The translations under genes and the position numbers were made by a program. From Mucilaginibacter sabulilitoris (GTDB taxonomy: Bacteria > Bacteroidota > Bacteroidia > Sphingobacteriales > Sphingobacteriaceae), in contig NZ_CP139558.1 of assembly GCF_034262375.1 (NCBI RefSeq), positions 4,836,001 to 4,900,000 on the forward strand: 64,000 nt of DNA. The letters run 5' to 3'. Below, one piece after another: positions 34,924 through 41,928 of this stretch (position 1 is the stretch's first letter; every line of letters starts with the position of its first letter). The notes below the pieces were generated by a model, which saw only the letters and a program-made list of their open reading frames with translations, was not told the origin of the DNA and ran no database searches.

Positions 34924-36156
34924 ATGCCAAAAATATCTCAAAAAGGGCAGCGAATGCCCGCTTCACCTATTCGTAAACTAACACCTTATGCTGATAAAGC
35001 TAAGCTGGATGGCAAAAAAGTTTACCATTTAAATATTGGTCAGCCCGATATCGAGACTCCTGAAGGCATGTTAAATGCCATAAAAAATATTGATTTTAAG
35101 GTTTGGGCATATACCCCTTCGGAAGGCACTTTAAGCTATCGTAAAAAGCTTACTGAATATTATAACAAACTGAACTACAACATCAATCCTGAAAATATTA
35201 TTGTAACTACTGGTGGCTCAGAGGCCATTAACATAGCTATGATGGCTTGTTTGGACTCTGGTGATGAAGTGATTATACCCGAACCTTTTTATGCCAATTA
35301 CAACGGATTTGCCAGTCAGAGTGACATTGTGGTTAAGCCTATTCTTTCGTTTATTGAAAACGGATTTGCACTCCCCCCTATAAGTGAATTTGAGAAGCTG
35401 ATAACAGATAAAACGAAGGCTATTCTAATTTGCAGTCCCAATAATCCAACTGGTTATCTGTATTCGAAAGAAGAGATGCAAGCTTTAAAAGAACTGGTTC
35501 TGAAGTACGATCTTTATCTGTTTGCAGACGAGGCATATCGGGAGTTTTGTTATGATGGCCGTACGTTTATATCACCTATGCACCTTGGTGGTATTGATGA
35601 TAATGTAATTGTAGTGGATACAGTGAGTAAGCGATACAGTGCTTGTGGAGCACGTCTTGGCTGTCTCATTACTAAAAACAAGGCTGTTATAGATGCAGGA
35701 TTGAAGTTTGCCCAAGCCAGATTGAGTGCCGGCATGGTTGAACAAATTGCCGGAACTGCAGCCGTTGACACACCAGATTCGTACTTTGAAACGGTAAATA
35801 AGGAGTATACAAGCCGCAGAAATACACTTGTCAGCAAACTAAACAAAATGGATGGCGTTTATTGCCCTAACCCGGGAGGCGCTTTTTATGTGGTAGCCCA
35901 ATTACCCATTGACAATGCCGACAAGTTTTGCCAATGGATATTGGAAAGTTTCAGTTACAATAACCAAACGGTAATGATGGCGCCTGCCACCGGATTTTAC
36001 AGTACGCCAGGCGCCGGACATAACGAAGTACGCATGGCCTATGTATTAAAAAATGAAGACTTGCATCAAGCCATGGTTTGTTTGGAGGAAGCATTAAAAG
36101 TTTATCCCGGGCGCATTGAGGCCCAAAGCAAAAAGCTCAAGGCTGAAAGTATTTAA
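34924..36156 (+). CDS. Class I/II PLP-dependent aminotransferase
   Basis: The 410-residue enzyme starts MPKISQKGQRMPASPIRKL, a start seen in related proteins. Motifs include LNIGQPDIETPEGM, the TGGSEAINIAM turn, PNNPTGYLYSKEEM, FADEAYREF and the PLP lysine in VSKRYSACGARLG. The NPGGAFYVVAQL block and the C-terminal EVRMAYV Arg are intact. It could transaminate aspartate or aromatic keto acids and so complete Phe/Tyr synthesis, since no other aminotransferase is near the aro genes; this is inference. A perfect TAATTTTG box ends three bases before the ATG, so transcripts may be leaderless. Confidence 0.9.
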   Translation: MPKISQKGQRMPASPIRKLTPYADKAKLDGKKVYHLNIGQPDIETPEGMLNAIKNIDFKVWAYTPSEGTLSYRKKLTEYYNKLNYNINPENIIVTTGGSEAINIAMMACLDSGDEVIIPEPFYANYNGFASQSDIVVKPILSFIENGFALPPISEFEKLITDKTKAILICSPNNPTGYLYSKEEMQALKELVLKYDLYLFADEAYREFCYDGRTFISPMHLGGIDDNVIVVDTVSKRYSACGARLGCLITKNKAVIDAGLKFAQARLSAGMVEQIAGTAAVDTPDSYFETVNKEYTSRRNTLVSKLNKMDGVYCPNPGGAFYVVAQLPIDNADKFCQWILESFSYNNQTVMMAPATGFYSTPGAGHNEVRMAYVLKNEDLHQAMVCLEEALKVYPGRIEAQSKKLKAESI

Positions 36157-36158
36157 TA

Positions 36159-36190
36159 TTTGGCTTAACCGCCCAAAAGCTGTATTTTTG
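36159..36190 (+). promoter_or_regulatory. Promoter of ssrA (tmRNA)
   Basis: TTTG (36159-36162), 20 bases, then TATTTTTG (36183-36190) match the Bacteroidota TTTG-N19-21-TAnnTTTG consensus at every fixed position. Transcription would start near 36195, leaving a 5' leader of about 35 bases to be removed by RNase P. The -33 box begins three bases after the aminotransferase stop codon. Confidence 0.8.
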
Positions 36191-36231
36191 TAGGCTTTCA
36201 GCCTTAACCTTTTGGCTTTATAATAAAAAAT

Positions 36232-36596
36232 GGGGTCGACCGGAATTGACAGGATGGAGATAAGTAGGTAAGCATGCAGCGCGTTGGGTGAATTAGCGCT
36301 TAAATCTGAACGCTCAAACTTACAAATGGCGAAAATAACTACGCCTTAGCTGCTTAATTTAGAATTAAATAGCTTTTGTCCCGCTGGTTTTCTGTTCTGT
36401 TGAACCAGCACCAGGGGCACCGAAAAACGGAACTGGCCTGCTTAAGGTGTGCATAGCAGGCGAGATAAAGCACCTAAGGAAGACGGTACAGGTAAGCAAC
36501 TGACCTTCCCCTTCCCTACAATTAAACAGAAGCTAAGCATGTAGAAAGCTTACCTTATACCATGTTTGGACGAGGGTTCGAATCCCTCCGGCTCCA
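36232..36596 (+). ncRNA. ssrA: Transfer-messenger RNA
   Basis: The 5' end GGGGTCGACCGGAATTGACA and the 3' end GAGGGTTCGAATCCCTCCGG plus CTCCA form the tRNA-like half: acceptor GGGGTCG with CGGCTCC, and the T arm. The tag frame at 36328-36357 reads GENNYALAA followed by TAA, the hydrophobic degradation tag that rescues stalled ribosomes. Pseudoknot regions (for example CCGCTGG...CCAGCA near 36381-36410) follow. The discriminator is A and no CCA is encoded; the next bases are CTGG. The 3' end is the likely attachment site of the adjacent prophage. Confidence 0.95.
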
Positions 36597-36600
36597 CTGG
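36575..36600 (+). other. Predicted prophage attachment site attL at the 3' end of ssrA
   Basis: Position is inferred. A complete tmRNA 3' end is followed, 153 bases downstream, by an integrase reading away from it, the standard arrangement for ssrA-integrating phages. The exact core cannot be set because the second copy (attR) is not inside the window. Confidence 0.45.
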
Positions 36601-36612
36601 TTGTAAAACCCC

Positions 36613-36642
36613 AAAACCCACTATTTAATAATAGTGGGTTTT
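36613..36642 (+). terminator. Terminator of ssrA
   Basis: AAAACCCACTAT and ATAGTGGGTTTT form a perfect 12-bp stem with a six-base loop and more T after it. Confidence 0.9.
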
Positions 36643-36678
36643 TTACGTTTAAATCGATACTTTTATAGAAATTTAGTT

Positions 36679-36750
36679 AAACCTGGTTAAACAGAATTTA
36701 AGTGTTTGTTTACACCAGATTACACCAGCCTAAAATAAATGTTTACACCA
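36679..36750 (+). repeat. Short direct repeats upstream of the prophage integrase (candidate arm-type sites)
   Basis: GTTAAAC occurs twice around CTG at about 36676-36692. TTACACCA occurs three times (36710-36717, 36720-36727, 36743-36750), twice as GTTTACACCA. The repeats lie between the presumed attachment site and the integrase start, where arm-binding sites of tyrosine recombinases are expected. They could also be repressor operators. Confidence 0.55.
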
Positions 36751-37928
36751 TGAAGCAAATAAGCCTGAAAGTATTATTGTATACCCAGAAAACTTATTCG
36801 GATGGTACGCATCCTATAATATTACAGTACATATTAAACCGGAAAGTGAAGCGGAAGGTTATTGCCAGGTGTCATCCCCACCAGTGGGATTCAAAAAAGA
36901 ATCAAGTAAAAGGTAAGGGAGCGAACACCGCTAGAATAAACCACTTTATAAATAGTGAATACGTTAAGGCAGAGCATGACTTGTATGATATTAAAAGCGG
37001 AGATAAGACGGTATCAAGCATATTCAAGGATAAGACAGGTTTAACACTTCAAGACTCATTCGACGCTGAGCTATTGAGATTGGAGAGTGAATTTAAGTCT
37101 GGGTATTACGATAAGATGCTGGCTATTCAAAAGCAAATACCAGATAAGTCCATATTGGTTTCTGACATTGATGAGCGCTGGTTTGAAAAAATGATTGCCA
37201 GCATGACCAAACTGGGTAATAATGGGGCAACTATTAAAAAGAAAATAAAGCTCATCAGGGGGATGATCGGCCGATATTCTGCTATAGGTATTACCAAGGA
37301 AATTAAAGCAGTTACCGTTCCTACTCAAAAACCCTTAAAGCAAAAACTATCATCTGAAGAGTTCGGTAGATTGTCTGAATTAAAACTACCAGAAAATGAC
37401 CTTTTAACTGCTACACGGGATCTATTTGTTTTACAGGTATACTTGCGAGGCATTAGGGTTGGCGACCTTTTACAAGCTTATTCAGACGATTTTAAAGATG
37501 ATAAATTTACGTATAAGGCAAACAAGACTGACAAGCCAATGGCTATAAAGTTAATAACACCCGCCATATCAATCATCGATATATACCGTGGTAAACATAG
37601 CAGGCTATTCCCTTTCTTTACATGGGTATATGATAAAAAGAAATCTAAGTTTGAAAATGAACGCGCCAGGCTAAAGCACAAAGAGGCCTGCACGACTATA
37701 GTTAACAGATATCTTAAAGTACTGGCTGTGATGGCAGATATAAAGAAACCGTTATCTTCCCACATTGCCCGTCATACATTCGCACGTATGGCAATCGACA
37801 AGATTAATAATCCCATGATTACCATGGATCTGTTAAACCATTCATCACTTAAAGATCACCAACAATACCTTAATGACATTAGAAAAGAAGATGAATTGAA
37901 TAAGGCTGCAGATGATATATTTGGATAA
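36750..37928 (+). CDS. int: Prophage tyrosine integrase
   Basis: From the ATG at 36750 the protein has 392 residues: an N-terminal arm-binding segment (LLYTQKTYSDGTHPIILQY), a core-binding domain (about 90-195) and a catalytic domain. The catalytic set is complete: LRGIRVGDLL (Arg I), ANKTDKP (Lys), HIARHTFARMA (H-x-x-R-H), NHSSLKDHQQYLNDI (His and Tyr nucleophile). Its position by ssrA and its orientation away from it mark it as the recombinase that inserted this prophage. The in-frame GTG/TTG starts upstream (36702) overlap the repeat sites and are not favoured. Confidence 0.93.
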   Translation: MKQISLKVLLYTQKTYSDGTHPIILQYILNRKVKRKVIARCHPHQWDSKKNQVKGKGANTARINHFINSEYVKAEHDLYDIKSGDKTVSSIFKDKTGLTLQDSFDAELLRLESEFKSGYYDKMLAIQKQIPDKSILVSDIDERWFEKMIASMTKLGNNGATIKKKIKLIRGMIGRYSAIGITKEIKAVTVPTQKPLKQKLSSEEFGRLSELKLPENDLLTATRDLFVLQVYLRGIRVGDLLQAYSDDFKDDKFTYKANKTDKPMAIKLITPAISIIDIYRGKHSRLFPFFTWVYDKKKSKFENERARLKHKEACTTIVNRYLKVLAVMADIKKPLSSHIARHTFARMAIDKINNPMITMDLLNHSSLKDHQQYLNDIRKEDELNKAADDIFG

Positions 37929-37965
37929 ACAAAACATTAACTTAGTTGTACTTCTTTAAAGCACC

Positions 37966-38445
37966 ATGGCAAACGACATATTAATAGAAATAGATTCAAA
38001 AAACGGCAAACATTGGGTTATTGTTGCTGAACCTGAACAGATTCAGCCTGATGAAGGAGGCAGCCAACATAATGGAGTTTGGAAACTTTATGTTGAAGGT
38101 GATGATCATTTGTATATAGGTGATATTGCCTTTAACCAGGACAACAGTAATTGGGTTTACACTGGCGCTTATCTTGATGACGATGAACAGGAGCAGGTTG
38201 CTGAGTATATACAATCAAATATGAATGGTGAAAGTGAACCCACATTTTATGTAGAGACTTACTACAAAGGTGGGATGGCTAACTTTGAGATAGTTCCTAA
38301 CGAAGGGCATTTTGCAGTAGCTTACGATGGTGAGATCATTGCCGAAATACAGCATAATGAGGATTGGGAGCAAACTAGTGGTGAGGAATTAGATGAAGAC
38401 GTATTTGATACTATAGTTCAGAAAATAGAAAGTCATTACGAATAA
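37966..38445 (+). CDS. Extremely acidic hypothetical protein
   Basis: The 159-residue protein has about 37 Asp/Glu against 5 Lys and no Arg, giving a strongly negative charge spread over the whole length (for example YLDDDEQEQVAEY, GEELDEDVFDTIV). It has no signal peptide or membrane segment and is probably beta-rich. I do not recognise a family. Strong acidity and a place between integrase and an SRAP gene are features of DNA-mimic anti-restriction proteins, but many Bacteroidota cytosolic proteins are acidic too, so this is only a possibility. It is one base upstream of the SRAP start and so co-translated. Confidence 0.75.
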   Translation: MANDILIEIDSKNGKHWVIVAEPEQIQPDEGGSQHNGVWKLYVEGDDHLYIGDIAFNQDNSNWVYTGAYLDDDEQEQVAEYIQSNMNGESEPTFYVETYYKGGMANFEIVPNEGHFAVAYDGEIIAEIQHNEDWEQTSGEELDEDVFDTIVQKIESHYE

Positions 38446-38446
38446 T

Positions 38447-39118
38447 ATGTGTGCACGTTATACTTTAAAAACACCGTCCAATCAAATAGCCGAGGAATAC
38501 AATGTAACGGTTACCGAAGATTACCGGTTGAGTTGGAATATTGCGCCTACAAATAATTGCGCGGTTATAACGGCAGATGAGCCGAGAATATTGAACCAAT
38601 ATCATTTTGGCTTAGTCCCTCATTGGGCGAAAGATAAAAAGGTCGGTTATTCTATGCTGAATGCACGCACTGAAACCTTAATGGAAAAAACCTCTTTCAA
38701 ACCATTAATGGAAAAGAATAAGCGCTGCCTGGTGTTGGCTGATGGTTTTTATGAGTGGGAAACTGTTGGTAAGGATAAGCTGCCATATAGATTTGTACTG
38801 CCAAACCAGCCTGTATTCGCTTTCGCGGGCTTATATTCCTGGTGGAAGGATCCTGGCACCCAGGAATGGTACAAATCATTTACAATCTTAACTACGGCCT
38901 CAAATGACATGGTCGGGAAACTTCACGATCGAATGCCGGTGATACTCACAAAGTCTGAAGAAAAGATATGGCTAACTGATGGCGTTCCAATTGGTAATCT
39001 TTTGCAGCTTTGCGACCCATTCCCAGAAGTTGAAATGGATTTGTATAGAGTTAGTAAGGATGTTAACAGTGTCAGGAATAACCACTGTGATTTGATTTTG
39101 CCGGAGAACAGTAAATGA
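38447..39118 (+). CDS. SOS-response-associated peptidase family (SRAP/HMCES-like)
   Basis: The 223-residue protein begins Met-Cys-Ala-Arg-Tyr; Cys2 is the residue that, after Met removal, forms a thiazolidine cross-link with abasic DNA in this family. The other family residues are in APTNNCAVI, SMLNARTETLMEKTSF, LADGFYEWE (Glu) and KLHDRMPVIL (His). The family shields abasic sites in single-stranded DNA. Phage copies may protect phage DNA. It ends facing the leftward operon, one base from the stop of the next gene. Confidence 0.93.
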   Translation: MCARYTLKTPSNQIAEEYNVTVTEDYRLSWNIAPTNNCAVITADEPRILNQYHFGLVPHWAKDKKVGYSMLNARTETLMEKTSFKPLMEKNKRCLVLADGFYEWETVGKDKLPYRFVLPNQPVFAFAGLYSWWKDPGTQEWYKSFTILTTASNDMVGKLHDRMPVILTKSEEKIWLTDGVPIGNLLQLCDPFPEVEMDLYRVSKDVNSVRNNHCDLILPENSK

Positions 39119-39119
39119 C

Positions 39120-39389
39120 TTATTCAGATTCTTCAGCCCACTGCTTAAGTATTTCGTCAAACAAGCTTTCATGTACCAAGTAAAAACCGTGAGGGGTCAT
39201 TTCTGGTATTCGCTTATCATGCATCCACATCATCTTGGAATTGTCCATCTTCAACATTTGTTGTTGAACACAAACAGTTTTGCAATATTCTTCCCGCCTA
39301 AAACAATGTATTGCCTCGTATGGTTGGGCAAACACTTTGTTATCTTCACATATAAAATACACTTTCCTAAATTTATACTTCTTACCCAT
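39120..39389 (-). CDS. Hypothetical protein, last gene of the leftward prophage operon
   Basis: The 89-residue protein has KKYKFRKVYFICEDN, four cysteines and a C-terminal acidic helix. I recognise no family. It sits convergent with the SRAP gene with one base between the stops, and 21 bases downstream of the next leftward gene, so it looks like the last cistron of the late operon. Confidence 0.6.
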   Translation of the reverse strand: MGKKYKFRKVYFICEDNKVFAQPYEAIHCFRREEYCKTVCVQQQMLKMDNSKMMWMHDKRIPEMTPHGFYLVHESLFDEILKQWAEESE

Positions 39390-39410
39390 GACCTCACAAC
39401 CTCCCGATTC

Positions 39411-39878
39411 TTAGAAAGGCAATTTATCATCATCTATTTCACCGGTGTATCCCAACAATTTCAGTGTTTCCGGAGTCAGTGTTTCCGGCGATAGATCTGA
39501 GCCAAGATCAGATTCTTTCATAAATTTACCATATGTGCCAGCCGGCACAGGTTCATCGTAAAATGAAGAAAATTCAGGGATGGTAATTCGGTAATTAGGT
39601 GATCCAACTACGGAACCAAAGAAAAATACAATGGCATCAAAAAAATGTGAACGGTCGGTAGCAGACGGTCCTGTGTTTTCGTCTATGCTAACACCTTCAA
39701 AAACATAATTGGCGACAGTTTCAAACTGGTATTTGTCCTTGTATTGAATAACATCTATCAAAGCTCCATAATCTTCCGGATCAAGTTCTTTGTTTTTGTG
39801 AATGGCAATTTTAAGCCCTACAGATGGCAGGCTGATCATGATCTGCCCACTTTCATTACTCAATTTGAACTTTTCCAT
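39411..39878 (-). CDS. Hypothetical phage protein
   Basis: This 155-residue acidic protein has a compact, mixed alpha/beta look (GQIMISLPSVGLKIAIHKN) and a C-terminal tail with the near-repeat SPETLTPETL. It has no signal peptide and no recognised family. Its position after the lysis genes suggests a host-interaction or accessory role. Confidence 0.65.
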   Translation of the reverse strand: MEKFKLSNESGQIMISLPSVGLKIAIHKNKELDPEDYGALIDVIQYKDKYQFETVANYVFEGVSIDENTGPSATDRSHFFDAIVFFFGSVVGSPNYRITIPEFSSFYDEPVPAGTYGKFMKESDLGSDLSPETLTPETLKLLGYTGEIDDDKLPF

Positions 39879-39974
39879 TTGAATTTGATTTGAAATACAA
39901 AGTTATGCTAATTATTTTAGCATTTGCAAATACAAATCAAAATTTATTTACATTGAGAATGCGTGCTAACTATG

Positions 39975-40178
39975 TTATCTGCTGGTGAGACTAATGAATC
40001 TATGTAGTCGTTTTAAAAAAGGGGCTGCCACCTTGCTATCAATGCCGTAGTTCTTAATTACCGACATGTGGCCTTTTATAAATTGCTTCACATCTGTTAT
40101 AGTGGTACCTCGATCAATAGTAAGGGTGTCCGGTAATTCAGCCGTTTTAAAATACGCTTCAAGTTCATCAATACTCAT
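39975..40178 (-). CDS. Small DUF6965-like protein
   Basis: The 67-residue protein SIDELEAYFKTAELPDTL... with TTITDVKQFIKGHMSVIKN resembles, from memory, the DUF6965 family of small Bacteroidota phage and mobile-element proteins. A helical N-terminal half and a Lys/Arg-rich C terminus are seen. No function is known to me. Confidence 0.6.
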   Translation of the reverse strand: MSIDELEAYFKTAELPDTLTIDRGTTITDVKQFIKGHMSVIKNYGIDSKVAAPFLKRLHRFISLTSR

Positions 40179-40196
40179 GAGGCAAAGGTAAATAAT

Positions 40197-40769
40197 TTAC
40201 ACCTTCTTTCTGAAATACCAAATGACTCCTGCAATTATCGCCAAGACGCCCAATACAACTGCAATCAACCAAACGCCCATTTTAGCCGGTTCTTTTTCTT
40301 TGTGCTTTATCTTTTCATCCAGCGCAACATCATGGCTTTGTGTTGCCTCAACTTTCTTATTACCTGCTTCTGCGATATCTGTATAAGTGGTTTTAGATTT
40401 ATCGATAAATACCGGGATGTCCTGAGGTTTAACAGTAACAGATGTCTTTAATGTTTTACTTAACGTATCATACTGCAAATGTACCTGAACCAGCCCGCTA
40501 TCTATTGCCATCAGCCCATTAATCAAATCATCGTTCGCTATATGTTTTGTTGATGAAACTTTTATCCCCTTTGATTTTACGATCGTATCAGCTCTCTCAT
40601 GTTCAACAGTGACTGTTTTATCCGCCCTGTTATATGAGCTATCAACTACCTGTGATGATTTCGATTTATCAGCCAAATGAGTTTTGGATATGTCAACTGT
40701 CGTCTTTTTAAATAATCCGCAACCGCTGCAGATAACTGACATCAACAATAGCACCCCCAGCCGCCTCAT
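40197..40769 (-). CDS. Candidate unimolecular spanin (lipoprotein with C-terminal membrane segment)
   Basis: The 190-residue protein has an N-terminal lipoprotein signal (LGVLLLMSVICSGC, Cys17). About 145 polar residues predicted as beta/coil follow. One C-terminal membrane helix (WLIAVVLGVLAIIAGVIWYF, about 166-186) then precedes RKKV. Outer-membrane lipid at one end and an inner-membrane helix at the other is the architecture of u-spanins, which fuse the two membranes in the last step of phage lysis. It follows endolysin, holin and a small exported protein in the same direction, with an ATGA overlap. The role is inferred from topology and context only. Confidence 0.65.
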   Translation of the reverse strand: MRRLGVLLLMSVICSGCGLFKKTTVDISKTHLADKSKSSQVVDSSYNRADKTVTVEHERADTIVKSKGIKVSSTKHIANDDLINGLMAIDSGLVQVHLQYDTLSKTLKTSVTVKPQDIPVFIDKSKTTYTDIAEAGNKKVEATQSHDVALDEKIKHKEKEPAKMGVWLIAVVLGVLAIIAGVIWYFRKKV

Positions 40770-40945
40770 TTCAATGATTGTTTAAGAACAGTTAAACTGC
40801 TATCAAGCGCATGGACTTGGGTAATGAGTTCCTGCTCGGGTTGGCGGGGACGTCCCTGCCGCCCTGTTGGTATTGCGGCTCTATCTCCTGCACTAAATGA
40901 GCAGATGACTAATAAGGCCGCAACAAATACAAAAGTGTTTTTCAT
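40766..40945 (-). CDS. 59-residue exported lysis-cassette protein
   Basis: An ATG at 40945 opens 59 codons ending in a TGA that overlaps the spanin ATG (ATGA). Residues 1-20 (KNTFVFVAALLVICSFSA) look like a signal peptide. The rest is Gln/Pro/Arg-rich (TGRQGRPRQPEQEL) and then helical. The start lies two bases from the holin stop. Its size and overlap suggest a regulator or partner of the holin/spanin, but no family is recognised. Confidence 0.6.
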   Translation of the reverse strand: MKNTFVFVAALLVICSFSAGDRAAIPTGRQGRPRQPEQELITQVHALDSSLTVLKQSLK

Positions 40946-40947
40946 GG

Positions 40948-41292
40948 TTAATGATTTTTTCTTATTTCATTAATTGTCTTTTTAACTGTTTCTAAAACCG
41001 GCTTAATTGATGATGTCGTACTATCGATCTTTACCTTATTGCTGTCCTGGGCATTTTTCATATCCCGCAATACAGGATCATACTGTTTCCTTACCTCTGT
41101 TATGATCTCCCGGTACATTTGATCTTTATCATCGATCCGGGCCTGAACTAACTTTTGATTTTGGATGAACAGATAAATTATTGCCAACAGCATGCCTACG
41201 GTGGCCGCGGCTCTTGGCTTAGTATCGAATAGGCCTACCAGGTCGCCAAATAGTTTAACGAGCTTGGAAGGGTTATTTGTAGGTTCAGGCAT
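40948..41292 (-). CDS. Holin-like membrane protein
   Basis: From the ATG at 41292 the protein has 114 residues with one hydrophobic segment (AAATVGMLLAIIYLFIQN, about 28-45) and a long charged C-terminal helix. It begins five bases after the endolysin stop and precedes the lysis accessory genes. Size, single helix and context fit a class III-type or pinholin-like holin. The longer start at 41367 would overlap the endolysin and is rejected. Confidence 0.68.
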   Translation of the reverse strand: MPEPTNNPSKLVKLFGDLVGLFDTKPRAAATVGMLLAIIYLFIQNQKLVQARIDDKDQMYREIITEVRKQYDPVLRDMKNAQDSNKVKIDSTTSSIKPVLETVKKTINEIRKNH

Positions 41293-41296
41293 TGTG

Positions 41297-41836
41297 TTAC
41301 GCTTCGTTAGTAGATAGTTCGCCAGTTTCAGAAAGTACAATCTTCCTGACATTTGCAGGCTCGCCAATTTTATAAAGTGGGTATCTAACGCCTATGCATC
41401 TGCCTTTGTCAATCCATGCAAATCCAACAGCGTTTGATTGATTGCCTCCGTAGACCAGGTATGCATGATCATTTTCTCCCACATAAAATCCAACGTGCCC
41501 GCCACCGTCTCGTTGAAATACCAATATGTCCCAAAGTTTAGCTTTGCCAATGCTTCGGTCCGCCCCCCATTTAACCCATTCTTTAGCAGCCAGTAATTGA
41601 TTTGCGTTAAAGCCGTATCCTACTCGTTTCATTACTACGCCAACAAAAAGGCCGCACCAGGGAATATCATCGTCGGTATACCAGCCCGAAACTCCCACCT
41701 CTTTCGCCCACGCTGCTATATCAGGGTTACTACCTTTGCCTGGATGCTCTAAAACCCCATAATGCATTAATGCTTCTACCAACTGCCGGGGAGCGCCCTC
41801 GTTGTTTAACCAAGCGTATTTATCAGGTAATTTCAT
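41297..41836 (-). CDS. Endolysin, CHAP-like (TIGR02594-type) peptidase/amidase
   Basis: This 179-residue protein has an NlpC/P60-like core: IPWCGLFVGVVMKR holds the catalytic Cys61, KLWDILVFQRDGGGHVGFYVG the His114, and an Asn follows in GNQSNAV. The WCxxFV and GHVGxY signatures are those of TIGR02594/CHAP enzymes that cut peptidoglycan. There is no signal peptide, so a holin is needed for export; the next gene fits. Cell-wall-binding repeats are absent. Confidence 0.87.
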   Translation of the reverse strand: MKLPDKYAWLNNEGAPRQLVEALMHYGVLEHPGKGSNPDIAAWAKEVGVSGWYTDDDIPWCGLFVGVVMKRVGYGFNANQLLAAKEWVKWGADRSIGKAKLWDILVFQRDGGGHVGFYVGENDHAYLVYGGNQSNAVGFAWIDKGRCIGVRYPLYKIGEPANVRKIVLSETGELSTNEA

Positions 41837-41928
41837 GTTAATCAGTCATATTATATATACATCAAAAATACGGCTATACATCCCCCAATAGTGGGCGGGC
41901 CACTTACTCCATACCATGCAGTAAGTTG

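Noticed and set aside
39171..39494. Plus-strand frame opposite the small hypothetical gene near 39.2 kb
   Set aside because: It runs opposite to the operon across two genes, has a His/Phe-rich unnatural composition and no start signal.
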